NCBI GenBank assembly: GCA_003140595.1 | Contig: PLKG01000132.1 | Coordinates: 271-63,354 of the forward strand | Source of the DNA: Acidimicrobiaceae bacterium | Lineage (GTDB): Bacteria; Actinomycetota; Acidimicrobiia; Acidimicrobiales; Bog-793 | Direction of reading: 5' to 3' | DNA: 63,084 nt | In this document: positions 61,190 to 63,084 of the stretch, piece after piece | How the letters are laid out: the number at the start of each line of letters is the position of its first letter | Numbering within the stretch: position 1 is the stretch's first letter | Translations under genes and position numbers: made by a program | Notes under the pieces: generated by a model | Database searches by the model: none | Told to the model about the DNA's origin: nothing | What the model saw: the letters and a program-made list of their open reading frames with translations, nothing else

Positions 61190-62314
61190 GTGGCGACACA
61201 GAATCCGTACAGCTACGGCGGGCCAGTGAGTGGGCCGCACTTCATCGGCAGGGACGCGGAGGTCGCCGACTTGGTGACCTGCATGGTCGGCGGCATCAGC
61301 GTGGTCGTCACCGCTCCCCGCCGCTACGGCAAGACCTCGCTCATCGACCGTGCCACCGAGCTCGTCCGCAAGGACCACGGTGCTGTGATCTCCGTGAACC
61401 TGATGCACTGTCCGGGACTCGACACCTTCGCCAGCCGCCTCGTCGCCGGGGCCTACAACACCGAAGGCGCACGGGTGCGGAGGGCTCGTCAGGGTCTACC
61501 CGAGCTGCTGCGGCGGCTCAGGGTGCAGCCCGCACCGACCCTCGATGACGCGGGCAAGCCTCGCTTCACATTCGGGGGCCTCGCCGAGCGTGATGCGATT
61601 GTTGTTCTGGACGACACGTACGCGATCCTCTCCTCTCTCACCACGCAGCGTCCCGCTGTATTGATCCTCGACGAGTTCCAGGCGGTCGGGGAACTGGGCG
61701 GTGGACTCGCGCCTGCCCTCAAAGCGCTCGGGGACCAACATCCGAAGGTGTCGCTCGTCGTTGCCGGATCGCGCCAGCACCTCATGGACGCCCTTGTTCT
61801 TTCTCGCGGAGCGCCGCTCTACAACATGGCCGAGCGGCTCGCCCTCGGGCCGATCGACGAGCGCGTAATGGTCCGCTACCTAGTTGACCGAGCGCGCCAC
61901 GGAGCCAAGGAGATGACCGAGGCAGCGGCTGAACACATCTGCGAGCTCGCCGGGCCTGTTCCCTACGACATCCAGCGCCTGGCCTACGAGGTCTTCGACC
62001 GAGCCGGAGATCGGATTGACACGAGCAACGCTGACGATGGCATGGGCGGGGTGATCCGACGCGAAGACCCGAACTTCACCGATGCCTTCTCCAGGATGTC
62101 GATCAGGCATCGCCGGGTGCTCGTCGGCATCGCCGTACGCCGCCGGGTTGAGCAGCCCTACACCGCAGAATTGGCCAGAGAGGTCGGCTACGCCGGACCA
62201 CCAGGGGTTCGGCGTGCGATCGAGGCGCTCGGCGCCGACGAGACCATCTCGGATCGACAGGGCGCGCTGGTCGTCACAGACCCGTTCTTTGCCGAATGGC
62301 TTCGCCGTCTATGA
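61190..62314 (+). CDS. P-loop ATPase (archaeal-type AAA/STAND-like)
   Basis: About 374 residues from the GTG at 61190, the first start after the palindrome. FIGRDAEVADLV, the Walker A APRRYGKTSLI (about 42-52), Walker B AVLILDEFQAV, and a sensor-like VVAGSRQHLM are clear. The C-terminal half is a winged-helix region ending DPFFAEWLRRL, as in ATPase_2-type proteins. Such ATPases are often accessory genes of unknown role. No ribosome-binding site, so possibly leaderless. It stands alone. Confidence 0.75.
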   Translation: MATQNPYSYGGPVSGPHFIGRDAEVADLVTCMVGGISVVVTAPRRYGKTSLIDRATELVRKDHGAVISVNLMHCPGLDTFASRLVAGAYNTEGARVRRARQGLPELLRRLRVQPAPTLDDAGKPRFTFGGLAERDAIVVLDDTYAILSSLTTQRPAVLILDEFQAVGELGGGLAPALKALGDQHPKVSLVVAGSRQHLMDALVLSRGAPLYNMAERLALGPIDERVMVRYLVDRARHGAKEMTEAAAEHICELAGPVPYDIQRLAYEVFDRAGDRIDTSNADDGMGGVIRREDPNFTDAFSRMSIRHRRVLVGIAVRRRVEQPYTAELAREVGYAGPPGVRRAIEALGADETISDRQGALVVTDPFFAEWLRRL

Positions 62315-62549
62315 CCATGAGACCGGAGCGAGCCAAGAACGGGACATAGGGTTCTAAGACGAGCCGCTCCCTAAAACCTACGTTCCGCAGGTCGCGGGAC
62401 CGCTTAAGAGGAATATCGGCGAGAGGTTCGTTGTGGTCCTCACGACCCGACGTTGTTGGACTCCCCCAGCGGCACTATCGCCGGATGGATGACACCGAGC
62501 ATTGCGCAAGAATGATCAGAATCATGTCCTGCGGAGCCGCACTTGTGGT

Positions 62550-62572
62550 CATTGACTTGGGCCTTGTCAATG
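62550..62572. promoter_or_regulatory. Inverted repeat upstream of the collagen-like gene
   Basis: CATTGAC (62550-62556) and GTCAATG (62566-62572) are perfect seven-base arms around nine bases. Each arm overlaps a TTGAC/TTGTCA -35-like hexamer, so it may be an operator or an element of the promoter 77 bases before the ATG. The remainder of 62315-62648 shows no gene. Confidence 0.4.
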
Positions 62573-62648
62573 GCACGACCCCAGCGTACCCTCGGCTTTC
62601 GACGTCAACCGACACAGGGTGAAGACACCGAGACAGGAGGAATGACAA

Positions 62649-63084
62649 ATGAGTGCTCGGAGAATTCTATGTAGTCGGGTCGGGCCCGCCGCAGCGTTGG
62701 GCGTGGCCTTCGTGCTTGGAGGTGCAACCTTTAGTGCTGTGCAGATCGCTGGGGCCAGCAACCCCGGTGTTACCTACCACGCGTGTTTGTTGAAGGGCGT
62801 TCTATCGAAGGTGGGAGGCGCGTCACCGACGTGCATAAAGGGAGCAAAGGTCATCTCCTGGAACTCGACTGGCCCGCAGGGGCCCAAGGGAGCCCCGGGC
62901 GCCACGGGTGCCGCTGGCCCACAGGGACCGACCGGTGCGGCTGGTGCGACTGGCGCGGCTGGCCCACAGGGATCGGCGGGTATGGCTCGTGATGCAGGCG
63001 ACGTGTATCCCACCGCCACCCCGAGTCTCCGCACACAGGGGCTCCTGGGCTGGGTCTCCGTGACCAACGTCGGCACTGGAGAGT
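62649..63084 (+). CDS. Exported protein with collagen-like Gly-X-Y repeats (partial, runs off right edge)
   Basis: The ATG at 62649 has AGGAGG eight bases upstream, and the frame stays open for 145 codons to the window end. Residues 1-37 form a signal peptide (MSARRIL, then hydrophobic AAALGVAFVLGG, Ala-rich cleavage region GAS). Next come YHACLLKGVLSKVG and a second Cys (SPTCIKG), then a short collagen-like stretch (GPQGPKGAPGATGAAGPQGP), about 14 triplets. Then a different domain starts (YPTATPSLRTQG). Such surface proteins occur in actinobacteria; function unknown. Confidence 0.75.
   Translation, partial: MSARRILCSRVGPAAALGVAFVLGGATFSAVQIAGASNPGVTYHACLLKGVLSKVGGASPTCIKGAKVISWNSTGPQGPKGAPGATGAAGPQGPTGAAGATGAAGPQGSAGMARDAGDVYPTATPSLRTQGLLGWVSVTNVGTGE

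Overview
The window is GC-rich DNA (roughly two thirds G+C by eye) with tightly packed genes, frequent GTG/TTG starts and many 1-4 base stop/start overlaps. The gene set points to an actinobacterium: a CvpA-trypsin protease of the MarP type, a GH15 enzyme of the actinobacterial trehalase/glucoamylase type, a UfaA1/DUF1365/FAD-oxidase triplet, and a Zur-headed zinc operon. Acidimicrobiia would fit, but that is inference; no rRNA or tRNA was recognised.

Layout. 0-4.6 kb: glycosyltransferase cluster, including a methyltransferase-glycosyltransferase-coiled-coil fusion built on 63-bp DNA repeats. 4.8-10.8 kb: a candidate light-responsive lipid cassette, with a CarH/LitR-like B12-binding regulator, a cyclopropane-fatty-acid-synthase-like methyltransferase, DUF1365, an FAD oxidoreductase, an SRPBCC protein and an SDR. 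A shared near-palindrome TTAGTRCTAA lies before both the regulator and the divergent lipid genes. 10.9-15 kb: zinc uptake operon (znuA-znuC-znuB-znuB-zur) behind a clear Zur box. 15.3-28.7 kb: mostly housekeeping, with GH15, MarP-like protease, VIT-family transporter, two histidine phosphatases, an S51 peptidase, two cyclophilins, lysC-asd, riboflavin synthase, TSUP permease, chorismate synthase and a universal stress protein.

28.7-37.9 kb: one operon for a six-subunit membrane complex related to energy-converting (group 4) hydrogenases, followed by a translationally coupled dynamin-like GTPase. The catalytic subunit has lost all four [NiFe] cysteines and the small subunit has lost all four ligands of the proximal FeS cluster, so this is an Ehr-type complex and not a hydrogenase. 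38.1-42 kb: enolase behind two radical SAM/SPASM enzymes; a MarR regulator and a DHA2-type exporter diverge from them across a shared operator-like palindrome.

44.5-59.3 kb: sugar metabolism. This holds a PfkB kinase, an epimerase, GH130, a LacI regulator, GH5, GH42, a Gfo/Idh/MocA oxidoreductase, a ROK kinase and two zinc polyol dehydrogenases. Together they look like cytoplasmic breakdown of mannose- or galactose-containing oligosaccharides, but no transporter is present. 57.8-63 kb is looser and accessory-like: a frameshifted TnpB remnant, a Cys-tRNA deacylase, about 1 kb of gene-poor DNA with a long hairpin, a lone P-loop ATPase behind a palindrome, and the start of an exported collagen-like protein that runs off the window.
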